Shown: piece after piece, positions 1 to 6,542 of the stretch
Position numbering within the stretch: position 1 is the first letter of the stretch
Layout: every line of letters starts with the position of its first letter
IMG/VR virus record: IMGVR_UViG_3300024273_000056
Span: 1-37,381 of that record
Length of the DNA: 37,381 bases
Reading direction: 5' to 3' (one strand)
From: a virus
Program-made: the position numbers and the translations under genes
The notes under the pieces: generated by a model
Database searches by the model: none
Told to the model about the DNA's origin: nothing
Seen by the model: the letters and a program-made list of their open reading frames with translations, nothing else

Positions 1-11
1 TAAGCTTATGC

Positions 12-38
12 GGAGGGGGTACAAGGGGGTGCATGGGG
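12..38 (+). repeat. Three G-tracts in 10-nt phase
   Basis: G-runs lie at 12-13, 15-19, 25-29 and 35-38. The three long runs recur every 10 nt, close to one helical turn. GGAGG (12-16) can also pair weakly with CCTCC just downstream (41-45). No function is known to me. A G-quadruplex or a packaging or terminal signal are both possible. Confidence 0.4.
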
Positions 39-122
39 TCCTCCCTATATGTACAATACACCATAATATTTTCTATGTATTTTCCTAGGCATGCCAAAAA
101 GGAGTACCCCTCAGTAGAATAC

Positions 123-159
123 AAAAAGGCTCCCCAAGGTATTTAAACCAAGGAGAGCC
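123..159 (-). terminator. Leftward rho-independent terminator
   Basis: Read on the minus strand, an 8-bp stem forms between GGCTCTCC (159-152) and GGGGAGCC (135-128) with one T-G wobble. Two further GG/CC pairs lie inside, closing an AT-rich loop. TTTTT follows at once (127-123). The plus strand has no T-run after the hairpin, so the terminator acts on leftward transcripts only. It lies about 170-200 nt downstream of the leftward promoter at 336-364. Confidence 0.75.
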
Positions 160-196
160 CCAACTGTAGAATCTTGAACAGACCTGTATGTATAGT

Positions 197-242
197 TTAC
201 TTGATGGGTAATATAACTGTGGTGGTAATATACTTCAAGTAA
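197..242. repeat. 8-bp inverted repeat with internal direct repeats
   Basis: TTACTTGA (197-204) is the exact reverse complement of TCAAGTAA (235-242). Inside the 30-nt loop the 9-mer GGTAATATA occurs twice (207-215 and 224-232). It could be an RNA stem-loop in the leftward leader or a protein-binding site between promoter and terminator. Confidence 0.5.
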
Positions 243-335
243 TAGCTAAGCCTGTTTATGCTTACTACAAGAGTGTAGCTACCTTAGTATACATATAGTA
301 TATACCTATATCACCCCTGACGGGATGATAATGCA

Positions 336-364
336 ATTATACCTATTCTTTGTCACCCTGTCAA
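336..364 (-). promoter_or_regulatory. Perfect-consensus sigma-70 promoter, leftward
   Basis: On the minus strand TTGACA (364-359) is followed by a 17-nt spacer and TATAAT (341-336). Both hexamers and the spacing match the bacterial sigma-70 consensus exactly. It fires left, away from the terminase gene, with an expected start near 329. It fits an early promoter read by unmodified host polymerase, as expected for a phage with no RNA polymerase gene in view. Confidence 0.85.
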
Positions 365-421
365 TACAAATCGTACATTTCCTAACATATATTAAATATA
401 GTTTAAAACATCATTTAGTTG

Positions 422-450
422 TTGACACCTAGATAACTCCATGTTAAACT
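422..450 (+). promoter_or_regulatory. Sigma-70-like promoter for the late block, rightward
   Basis: TTGACA (422-427), a 17-nt spacer and TAAACT (445-450) form a promoter with a perfect -35 and a 4-of-6 -10. A TG at 442-443 adds an extended -10 element. The predicted start, near 457, leaves about 60 nt of leader before the terminase small subunit. It stands back to back with the stronger leftward promoter. Confidence 0.6.
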
Positions 451-457
451 TCCTGAT

Positions 458-503
458 ATATACTTTAAAGGAACCACCCTTTAAGAAATATACTTTAGAG
501 GAA
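458..503 (+). repeat. 16-nt direct repeat in the late leader
   Basis: atatactttaaaggaa (458-473) and atatactttagaggaa (488-503) match at 15 of 16 positions with a 30-nt period. Both lie downstream of the predicted rightward start site, in the 5' leader of the first late gene. They could be operators or RNA-binding sites. The purine-rich ends resemble ribosome-binding sites but are far from the start codon. Confidence 0.5.
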
Positions 504-516
504 GACATATAGCATC

Positions 517-1044
517 ATGATGTTCACACCTAGTCAACTCAAGGGTAGCAACGGCAAACCCAGAACTAAGAGTCTGTTCTATGAGCTAAGTTATGATGAC
601 CCGTCACTGTCGTTGTTCACGTTTAAGAGTGATGACATAGAGGCCCATGGTCAGCACTTCCTGTCCCTCCAGAAGTTATACCTAGCTCTAGCCCCTAATG
701 ATCCAACTGAATATGAGTTTGCTCAGGCAGTCTTTGGTTCATGGGACATCTGGCAGACCCTATCTCAGGCCCCTGTCATTAAGGTCCATGTGAGACGTTG
801 GCGTAATGAGGTAGAGGTTAAGATTAAGTCCGAGGCTATCCGAGCTATAGCTACCGAGATGAAAGAGGGTGGTCGTAGTTCCTTCAGTGCAGCTAAGCTC
901 CTGTTGGACAAAGGTTGGCTAGACAAGGAGTCAGCCACCATAGCTAAGACTAAGTTAAAAGCTAAAGAAACAGATGATCAGAACAAAGAAGCCTTAGCCC
1001 TTTTGTCAGAGGATGCTGAGAGGCTAGGTATCAAACTAAACTAA
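517..1044 (+). CDS. Terminase small subunit (probable)
   Basis: A 175-aa soluble protein at the head of the late block. The C-terminal third (about residues 115-160) contains a segment resembling T7-type small terminases, with FSAAKLLLDKGW followed by a charged helix. The N-terminal half shows no motif I recognise. Small terminases bind the DNA packaging site and recruit the large subunit. Here the large subunit gene lies almost 4 kb away, beyond the tail-appendage genes. Two ATG codons stand in tandem at 517 and 520, and the nearest purine-rich site (GAGGAAG, 498-504) is 12 nt or more upstream. The assignment rests on local similarity and position; a regulatory DNA-binding protein is the main alternative. 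Confidence 0.6.
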   Translation: MMFTPSQLKGSNGKPRTKSLFYELSYDDPSLSLFTFKSDDIEAHGQHFLSLQKLYLALAPNDPTEYEFAQAVFGSWDIWQTLSQAPVIKVHVRRWRNEVEVKIKSEAIRAIATEMKEGGRSSFSAAKLLLDKGWLDKESATIAKTKLKAKETDDQNKEALALLSEDAERLGIKLN

Positions 1045-1057
1045 AGGGTTACCCACA

Positions 1058-2365
1058 ATGGCTAAGAAACCAACGTTAAGTACCATAGCCTCAGGTTATG
1101 CGTCTAACACCACATTGAACAGTAACTTCGAAGCGCTGAGAGATGCCCTCGATAATACTTTGTCATTGGACGGTAGTACCCCAAATGCTATGGGTGCCGA
1201 CCTTGACTTGAACGGTAACAACATCATAGGTGCCACAGGTCTTACCGTCAACGGTACTGACTACCTAGCCGATGTTACAGCAGCTAAGGCAGCAGCACTA
1301 GCTGCACAGGCAGCAGCTGAACTAGCTGAGACAAATGCTGAGACATCAGAGACTAATGCGAGTTCCTCCCAGACAGCTTCAGCATCAAGTGCAACAGCTG
1401 CATCAAGTAGTGCAACAGCTGCACAAACAGCTGAGACCAATGCTGAACTAGCTGAAACAGGTGCAGCAGCATCAGCTGCCACAGCTACAACAAAAGCTAA
1501 CACAGCTACAACCAAGGCATCTGAGGCATCAGCTTCAGCCACTAACGCAGCCACAAGTGAAAGTAATGCAGCTACCTCAGCAACTAGCTCAGCCACATCA
1601 GCTACTGCATCAGAGACAGCTAAGACAGCATCAGAGGCAGCTAAGGATGCAGCCCTTGCAGCTTTAGATTCTTTCGATGATCGTTACCTAGGACAGAAAG
1701 CTACAGACCCTACCTTAGATAATGATGGTAATGCATTGATTGCAGGTGCCCTGTACTTCAATTCCACAGATGATGTCATGAAGGTATATGAGGGTTCCGT
1801 TTGGGTTGCAGCATATGCTTCCTTGTCGGGTGCTCTGCTTTCGGTTAATAATCTTTCTGACGTCGCAGATACTACCGCCTCAAGGACTAACCTAGGTTTA
1901 GGTACAGCAGCCACCACAGCCTCCTCAGCCTATGCTACAGCTGCTCAAGGTACACTTGCTGACACAGCTACCCAACCAGCTGACTTAGGCACAGCCGCAG
2001 CTACCGCAGCAACTGACTATGCAACAGCAGCACAGGGTGTCAAGGCGGATGCCTCCGTGCAGGCCACAGCCACCACAGGCCAAGCTAATCTTCCCTCAGG
2101 TACAACAGCACAGAGAACTGTAACTCCAGCTACTGGTGCCTTACGGTTTAACTCAACTGATGTATCCTTTGAGGGTTACAACGGTACTGAGTGGGGTTCC
2201 ATCGGTGGCGGAGCAGCTGACGGTATCTTCTATGAGAATGAACAGAACGTGACCTCCAACTACACAGTTGTAGCTACTAAGAATGCTATGACTGCAGGGC
2301 CTGTCACAATCGCAAGTGGGGTCTCAGTTACAATTGAAACAGGCGGAAGGTGGGTCGTGCTATGA
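1058..2365 (+). CDS. Tail fibre-like protein with Ala-rich coiled stalk
   Basis: A 435-aa structural protein. The N-terminus (about 1-70) carries the phage appendage signature ending DLDLNGNNIIGA, often seen as a virion attachment domain. Residues about 73-205 are an Ala/Ser/Thr/Glu-rich repeat stretch with recurring AETNAE and ATAAS units, typical of trimeric fibre stalks such as the lambda side tail fibre. A conserved block follows (FDDRYLGQKATDPTLDNDG, near 210) and then YFNSTDDVMKVYEGSVWV. The C-terminus ends in a short beta-rich domain with the phage tail ending ETGGRWVVL. The start follows AAAGGG. Its TGA overlaps the next ATG. It probably forms an adsorption fibre, and the repeat region is a natural site of length variation. 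Confidence 0.8.
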   Translation: MAKKPTLSTIASGYASNTTLNSNFEALRDALDNTLSLDGSTPNAMGADLDLNGNNIIGATGLTVNGTDYLADVTAAKAAALAAQAAAELAETNAETSETNASSSQTASASSATAASSSATAAQTAETNAELAETGAAASAATATTKANTATTKASEASASATNAATSESNAATSATSSATSATASETAKTASEAAKDAALAALDSFDDRYLGQKATDPTLDNDGNALIAGALYFNSTDDVMKVYEGSVWVAAYASLSGALLSVNNLSDVADTTASRTNLGLGTAATTASSAYATAAQGTLADTATQPADLGTAAATAATDYATAAQGVKADASVQATATTGQANLPSGTTAQRTVTPATGALRFNSTDVSFEGYNGTEWGSIGGGAADGIFYENEQNVTSNYTVVATKNAMTAGPVTIASGVSVTIETGGRWVVL

Positions 2366-2433
2366 GCATTGTATTAAACGGATCAACGGGTATTACCACA
2401 CCTGACACATGGCCACAGGAGCCTTCAGCATGA
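2362..2433 (+). pseudogene. 23-codon remnant of a tail-appendage N-terminus
   Basis: This ORF begins MSIVLNGSTGITTPD, a recognisable N-terminus of phage tail-fibre proteins, then stops after 23 codons. Its ATG overlaps the preceding stop, and its TGA overlaps the next gene's ATG at 2430. It is therefore tied by coupling at both ends. Compared with the related sequence near 3587, one A is missing around 2417. Restoring it would join this ORF in frame to the 373-aa protein downstream. It is either a truncated gene kept for coupling or one half of a frameshifted gene. Confidence 0.55.
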
Positions 2434-2434
2434 G
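2401..2434 (+). repeat. Direct repeat seam, copy 1 (SD + start codon)
   Basis: This stretch recurs at 3565-3605. The core atggccaca(a)ggagccttca(g/a)catgag differs by one indel and one substitution. Copy 1 also lacks six bases further left. Each copy holds a strong Shine-Dalgarno sequence exactly 8 nt before the ATG of a tail-appendage gene. The two copies bracket the 373-aa gene. Confidence 0.8.
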
Positions 2435-3551
2435 TAAGATAACCCTTACACCCAACGCCGCAGGCACAGGTACATTTACCCTAGCCTCCCCCAACAGCAA
2501 TACAAACCGAACCCTTACCCTGCCTGACAGTGCAGGTGAGTTGTTGACCTCTGGAAGCACCTTGTCATCAGCCAATCTTACAGGTGCCTTACCTGCTATT
2601 GATGGGTCATCTTTGACGGGCCTCACAGCAGGGGCATCCGTACAAGACGTAAACACCTTATGGCTGGAAGTAGCTCAGACTAGCAACCGTGTCACAAATA
2701 TGATTGATGGTGTAGTAGACAGCTATGGTGCGTCTACTGGTGTTGACACACTTTTAAGTACGTCCCTATCCTTTGCAGGTTCTGGTAACATCACGAGGAC
2801 ATCTGGTAGTCTTCTAACACCCACAAGCATGACATCCAACACAGCCCCAACCCCCTATGTTGCATCTCTCAGCAACTCGGCAACTACTGCATACGAACTG
2901 TTTGATGGCACCACTTCCTATGAGGAAACCCCAACGGGTGGCTGGGCTAAGATTGACCTTGGCACTTCTGCGGAAGTTTCTTCTTACTCTATGACTGCTG
3001 GAGTAAACACTACAACATACTCTTGGAAGTCTTGGACTTTCCAAGGGTCGAATAACGACTCCACATGGACAACCCTTGACACCCAGACTAACTATGTATG
3101 GACTGTGGCCATAGGTGTCCCAGTTGTGTTTAGTTGTACAGCAGGGACTTACAGATACTTGAGGTGGTCCCCTACTGCAAACGGTGGTGTTGCGGCTTAC
3201 TCACAAGAACTCGCAGCTTATGAAACTCCACCAGCCGTATTGAGCTACACAGTTATCTCCAACGCCTCTACCGCAGACGCAGTACCTACCAGTGCCGTGG
3301 TTGGCGTTCAGGCTACGGGAACCAATACACTGAACACTGACTTGATTGTTTATGCCAGTCGTGATGACGGGACCACATGGACAGCAGGCACCCTAGCACA
3401 GGTGTACACAGTCGCAGGAGGAGTTATCTATTATGAGTCAGCTGAGATTGACATATCTGGACAACCTTCAGGCACTACTATGAGATACAAGGTTTATGCC
3501 GATAGTGACTTTGTGACAGAAATCAATGCAACCCTATTCAAGTGGGGTTGA
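2430..3551 (+). CDS. Tail appendage protein with discoidin-like glycan-binding domain
   Basis: A 373-aa protein. The N-terminal MSKITLTPNAAGTG type, up to about residue 65 (ending in LPAIDGSSLTGL), is a common virion-anchoring segment in marine phage fibres. Residues about 135-266 look like an F5/8C (discoidin, CBM32-like) domain. The order is YELFDG, GGWAKIDLG, SWTFQGSNNDSTWTTLD and YRYLRW, the hallmarks of that beta-sandwich fold. The tail (270-373) is another beta-rich domain. I chose ATG 2430 because AGGAG lies 8 nt upstream; an in-frame ATG at 2409 lacks a site. The gene is bracketed by the direct repeat and may be an exchanged cassette. Likely role: binding a surface sugar during adsorption. 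Confidence 0.7.
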   Translation: MSKITLTPNAAGTGTFTLASPNSNTNRTLTLPDSAGELLTSGSTLSSANLTGALPAIDGSSLTGLTAGASVQDVNTLWLEVAQTSNRVTNMIDGVVDSYGASTGVDTLLSTSLSFAGSGNITRTSGSLLTPTSMTSNTAPTPYVASLSNSATTAYELFDGTTSYEETPTGGWAKIDLGTSAEVSSYSMTAGVNTTTYSWKSWTFQGSNNDSTWTTLDTQTNYVWTVAIGVPVVFSCTAGTYRYLRWSPTANGGVAAYSQELAAYETPPAVLSYTVISNASTADAVPTSAVVGVQATGTNTLNTDLIVYASRDDGTTWTAGTLAQVYTVAGGVIYYESAEIDISGQPSGTTMRYKVYADSDFVTEINATLFKWG

Positions 3552-3564
3552 GGGTGCAGGTTTC

Positions 3565-3605
3565 CCTGACACAATCACATGGCCACAAGGAGCCTTCAAC
3601 ATGAG
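3565..3605 (+). repeat. Direct repeat seam, copy 2 (SD + start codon)
   Basis: Second copy of the element at 2401-2434, here with AAGGAG (3587-3592) 8 nt before the ATG at 3601. It lies in the 49-nt gap after the discoidin-domain gene. The presence of both copies suggests recombination or duplication at gene borders rather than selection on protein sequence, since the two copies are read in different frames relative to the upstream genes. Confidence 0.8.
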
Positions 3606-3891
3606 CACCATAAAAGTAGATACAATCACGGATGAAGCTGGCACAGGTGCCCCTGACTTTCCTAATGGTATTGGCGTAACAGGCACTGTGACAGCCACAT
3701 CCTTCGCAGGGGATGGCTCAGCTTTGACTGGCCTTCCCTCTACGTTTACTTCTGTCAGTGTAGGTACTTGGACTGTCTCCGAAACTGCTGGGGTTCTGTT
3801 GTTCGCCACAGGTGGTGTCAATAAGATGAAACTAGATGCCTCTGGCAACATTACAACAGTTGGTGACATCACAGCATTTGGGACGGTCTAA
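3601..3891 (+). CDS. Short tail appendage protein
   Basis: A 96-aa protein starting MSTIKVDTITDEAGTGAPDFP, a widespread N-terminal module of phage tail-fibre proteins. A beta-rich segment and the repeat-like ATSFAGDGSALTGLP follow; in other phages the latter links anchor and receptor-binding parts. It stops early, with no receptor-binding domain, so it may be an adaptor or a truncated fibre. The start at 3601 has an ideal Shine-Dalgarno; longer in-frame starts upstream would run through the repeat seam. Its TAA overlaps the next ATG (TAATG). Confidence 0.65.
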   Translation: MSTIKVDTITDEAGTGAPDFPNGIGVTGTVTATSFAGDGSALTGLPSTFTSVSVGTWTVSETAGVLLFATGGVNKMKLDASGNITTVGDITAFGTV

Positions 3892-4793
3892 TGCCTCTAC
3901 CTTCGACAGGCTCTATAAGTTTTTCCGCAATCCAGACTGAGTTTGGAGGAAGTCCCCCTATCTCAGTATCTGAGTATTATGGTAAGAGTAGTCTTCCAGC
4001 ATCAGGGCTTATCGGGTTAAGTAACTTCCGTGGAACTTCTAACGTGGGTTACACCCTTGTAGCAGAGGCGGGTCCAGCAACTATCGTCAATTCAGCTTAC
4101 GCCCAGCAACCTGTGCTGATGCCAAGTGGTATTCAGGCGGGGGACATAATCCTAGTAACCCAGTTCAATGCGATGACAACGGATCAAGGTTGGGGTGGTG
4201 GTGGTCCTGCTGGGTGGGGTACATCGTCAGGATTTACTCAACTGGGCCATCAAGGGCAGTACCATACCCGCAATAACAACACTTGGTCTCAAACGTCCAT
4301 GACTGACTTGCGACTGAGCTTTAAGATTGCTACAGGAAATGAAGGGGCTACAAGTATAACTGGGTTCACTGGTGCGAACGCAACCGTATCTGGTGTTTCT
4401 AGGTCTAGCCGTTGTGATAGAGCTAGTATTGTGAGTGTTTTACGGCCTCTGCACTCCACTTCGGGAACCGTTGACCAAGTTACTGGGGAAGACGATGCAA
4501 ACACTTTGAAAGCAGACACAACACTTTCTACTGATACCGTGACCCTTACAGCACCGTCAGCTGGTCTTTCGATAGGGGTCGCCCTACAGGCCAGCTACAA
4601 TAGCTCCAATCTAAACTTATCTGCAAACGCTGGAACTGTTTTGCAGTCTAAGGCGTTCAGTGGGGTAGATGATTCAGCCAACTATTACAAGTTCAAACTC
4701 TTTACCGTTGAAGCTGGTGAATCCCTTACCACGACAAGTGATAATACCGCAGGTTCACACATAACTTACACATCCCTACTTTGTATTTCATAA
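3891..4793 (+). CDS. Tail appendage or tip protein
   Basis: A 300-aa protein. Its first 50 residues (MPLPSTGSISFSAIQTEFGG, then ISVSEYYG and LSNFRG) are a conserved phage module found at the start of many marine phage tail proteins. The remainder (about 55-300) is Gly/Ser/Thr-rich and beta-strand-like, with GWGGGGPAGWG near residue 100. I do not recognise an enzymatic motif. It is coupled to the previous gene by TAATG and is the last large member of the appendage array. A role in receptor recognition is inferred from position and N-terminal type. Confidence 0.6.
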   Translation: MPLPSTGSISFSAIQTEFGGSPPISVSEYYGKSSLPASGLIGLSNFRGTSNVGYTLVAEAGPATIVNSAYAQQPVLMPSGIQAGDIILVTQFNAMTTDQGWGGGGPAGWGTSSGFTQLGHQGQYHTRNNNTWSQTSMTDLRLSFKIATGNEGATSITGFTGANATVSGVSRSSRCDRASIVSVLRPLHSTSGTVDQVTGEDDANTLKADTTLSTDTVTLTAPSAGLSIGVALQASYNSSNLNLSANAGTVLQSKAFSGVDDSANYYKFKLFTVEAGESLTTTSDNTAGSHITYTSLLCIS

Positions 4794-4803
4794 GGAGAAA
4801 AAT

Positions 4804-4938
4804 ATGCTACCTAAATTAGCTTCAGGAGATACCACGGCTTTTATACTGTGGCTTGCAGAACAAAGAGGTATTACTGTTGAAGAGGCTCTAACTGCTTCCA
4901 AAAGTGAAAAGGCTGAGACACTAAAGATAACCAGATAA
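4804..4938 (+). CDS. Small hypothetical protein, 44 aa
   Basis: The ORF starts with ATG 4804 behind a strong AAGGAG (4792-4797) and runs to TAA at 4936. The product has a hydrophobic-amphipathic stretch (FILWLAEQRG) and a charged helix (VEEALTASKSEKAETL). It follows the appendage genes by 10 nt and precedes the large terminase. I do not recognise it. The ribosome-binding site and spacing argue that it is translated. Confidence 0.55.
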   Translation: MLPKLASGDTTAFILWLAEQRGITVEEALTASKSEKAETLKITR

Positions 4939-5006
4939 GTCTCTGAACAAATTCTTATTACCTTCTTACCTCTTTTCTCTTGACAAACCTAAACCAATAG
5001 GCTACC

Positions 5007-6542
5007 ATGGCATCTATAGACCAAATCAGACAAGCAGCAGAGACTGACCTAGTTACCTTCATCAGGCTCATAGCTCCTGAACAGGTCCTAGGCCAATGCC
5101 ATGAAGACGTTTGTAATTGGTGGGATCGGGAAGGTTCCAAGTCTCACCAGCTACTCCTCTTCCCTCGTGACCATGGTAAGTCTCGTCTTGTAGCCTATCG
5201 TGTAGCTTGGGAACTAACCAAAGACCCAACCCTACGTATCCTCTACATCTCAGCCACAGCTAACCTAGCTGAGAAACAACTAGGGTTTATCAAGAGTATC
5301 TTAACCTCTGAGGTATATAGTCGTTACTGGCCTGATCATGTTCACCCTGAAGATGGTAAACGGACACGGTGGACTAACTCAGAGATCATGCTGGACCACC
5401 CAGCCCGTAAGAAAGAAAACGTACGTGACCCTTCTGTTTTCACTGGCGGGCTTACAACCTCTCTCACTGGTATGCACTGTGATATTGCAGTTCTAGATGA
5501 CATCGTTGTTTATGAGAATGCCTACACAGGTGAGGGCAGAAACAAAGTAAAGAGCCAATACTCTCTTTTGTCATCCATTGAGGGTGCCGAAGCTAGGGAG
5601 TGGGTAGTAGGTACCCGTTACCACCCAGCTGACTTGTATAACGATCTACTCCAGATGGAGGAAGACATATACGATGACGATGGTAACAAGGTAGGTGAAG
5701 AGACTATCTATGAGATCTTTGAACGTCCAGTAGAAGACAACGGTGATGGTACAGGTCAAATGTTATGGCCCCGTAGTCAACGTAAGGACGGTAAGTGGTT
5801 CGGGTTCGACCTGAGAGTACTAGCTAAGAAACGAGGACAGTACCTAGACAAGGGGCAGTTCCGTGCACAGTACTACAACGATCCTAGTGACCCTGACAAC
5901 GTACCTGTAGGTAGTGACAAGTTTCAGTACTTCGATCATAAGCACCTACGTCAAGATAACGGATACTGGTTCTACCGAGATAACAAGTTAAACGTATATG
6001 CAGCAGTTGACTTCGCATTTAGTTTATCTAAGAGAGCCGACTATACAGCTATCGTTGTCATTGGCATTGATGCTGACAACAACGTATACGTCTTAGACAT
6101 TGACCGCTTCAAGACAGATCGTATCTCTGACTACTTTGATCACATCTTCACGTTATCAACCAAGTGGTCCTTCCGTAAGATGCGGGCTGAGACAACCGTA
6201 GCTCAGGTAGCCATTGTTAAACAACTCAAGGAGCTAGTGAAGCAGCATGGCCTGTCACTGAGCATCGAAGAGTTCCGACCTAACAAACACCAAGGCAACA
6301 AACAGGAACGCATCTCAGCAGCCCTTGAGCCTCGTTATGACAACCTTAGTATGTGGCACTACCGTGGTGGCAACACCCAAATACTTGAGGAAGAGTTGTC
6401 ATCTCGTAACCCACCTCATGATGATGTCATTGATGCGTTGGCCTCAGTTGTGGACATGGCAATAAAACCATCACGTAACGTCCGTAGGGATCGTGATAAC
6501 GTGGTACAATTTAACAAAAGATTTGGTGGAGTTTCCTTCTAA
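5007..6542 (+). CDS. terL: Terminase large subunit
   Basis: A 511-aa DNA-packaging motor protein with an N-terminal ATPase and C-terminal nuclease. The Walker A-type loop is FPRDHGKS (about 52-59). Walker B is DIAVLDD (about 159-165), after which the ATP-coupling region follows. The RNase H-like nuclease begins at AAVDFAFS (Asp near 335), with DYTAIVVIGID behind it, and ends with PPHDDVIDALA near residue 470. The length and motif order fit T7 gp19-like terminases. The start has only a weak purine-rich site (ATAGG). The TAA overlaps the portal ATG. It couples ATP hydrolysis to pumping DNA into the prohead through the portal encoded next door. Confidence 0.93.
   Translation: MASIDQIRQAAETDLVTFIRLIAPEQVLGQCHEDVCNWWDREGSKSHQLLLFPRDHGKSRLVAYRVAWELTKDPTLRILYISATANLAEKQLGFIKSILTSEVYSRYWPDHVHPEDGKRTRWTNSEIMLDHPARKKENVRDPSVFTGGLTTSLTGMHCDIAVLDDIVVYENAYTGEGRNKVKSQYSLLSSIEGAEAREWVVGTRYHPADLYNDLLQMEEDIYDDDGNKVGEETIYEIFERPVEDNGDGTGQMLWPRSQRKDGKWFGFDLRVLAKKRGQYLDKGQFRAQYYNDPSDPDNVPVGSDKFQYFDHKHLRQDNGYWFYRDNKLNVYAAVDFAFSLSKRADYTAIVVIGIDADNNVYVLDIDRFKTDRISDYFDHIFTLSTKWSFRKMRAETTVAQVAIVKQLKELVKQHGLSLSIEEFRPNKHQGNKQERISAALEPRYDNLSMWHYRGGNTQILEEELSSRNPPHDDVIDALASVVDMAIKPSRNVRRDRDNVVQFNKRFGGVSF

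Larger units (their letters stand above)
123..330 (-). ncRNA. Possible short leftward RNA between promoter and terminator
   Basis: A transcript starting just left of the leftward promoter (-10 at 341-336) and ending at the intrinsic terminator would be about 205 nt. It contains an 8-bp inverted repeat (197-204 with 235-242). It holds only a 9-codon ORF (ATG near 295, ending TAG), so a leader peptide or attenuator is possible but unproven. It is either a discrete small RNA or the leader of an attenuated early transcript. This is inference from signal arrangement only. Confidence 0.3.
1..516. other. Non-coding divergent control region
   Basis: I find no convincing gene in these 516 bases on either strand. 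The region is AT-rich apart from G-runs at its left end. It holds a leftward terminator, an inverted repeat, a leftward consensus promoter, a rightward promoter and a 16-nt direct repeat, each listed separately. Late genes run rightward from here. Leftward genes enter the window from the right edge, so if the genome is circularly permuted or redundant this is where the two transcription programmes diverge. That placement is inference; the individual elements are visible in the sequence. Confidence 0.7.

Noticed and set aside
1261-1667. Long open frames on the other strand and in another frame within the Ala-rich fibre stalk
   Set aside because: They are by-products of the repetitive GCA/ACA codon pattern and lack ribosome-binding sites or protein-like composition.
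2401-3605. Diversity-generating retroelement based on repeated sequence near a fibre gene
   Set aside because: No reverse transcriptase gene is present. The repeats cover start-codon seams rather than a variable C-terminal coding region, and differences are not A-directed.
4980-5008. TTGACA-N17-TACCAT upstream of the large terminase, a possible promoter
   Set aside because: The -10 overlaps the terminase ATG, so a transcript would start inside the gene, and the -10 matches only 4 of 6. It may be chance or serve only the portal and later genes.
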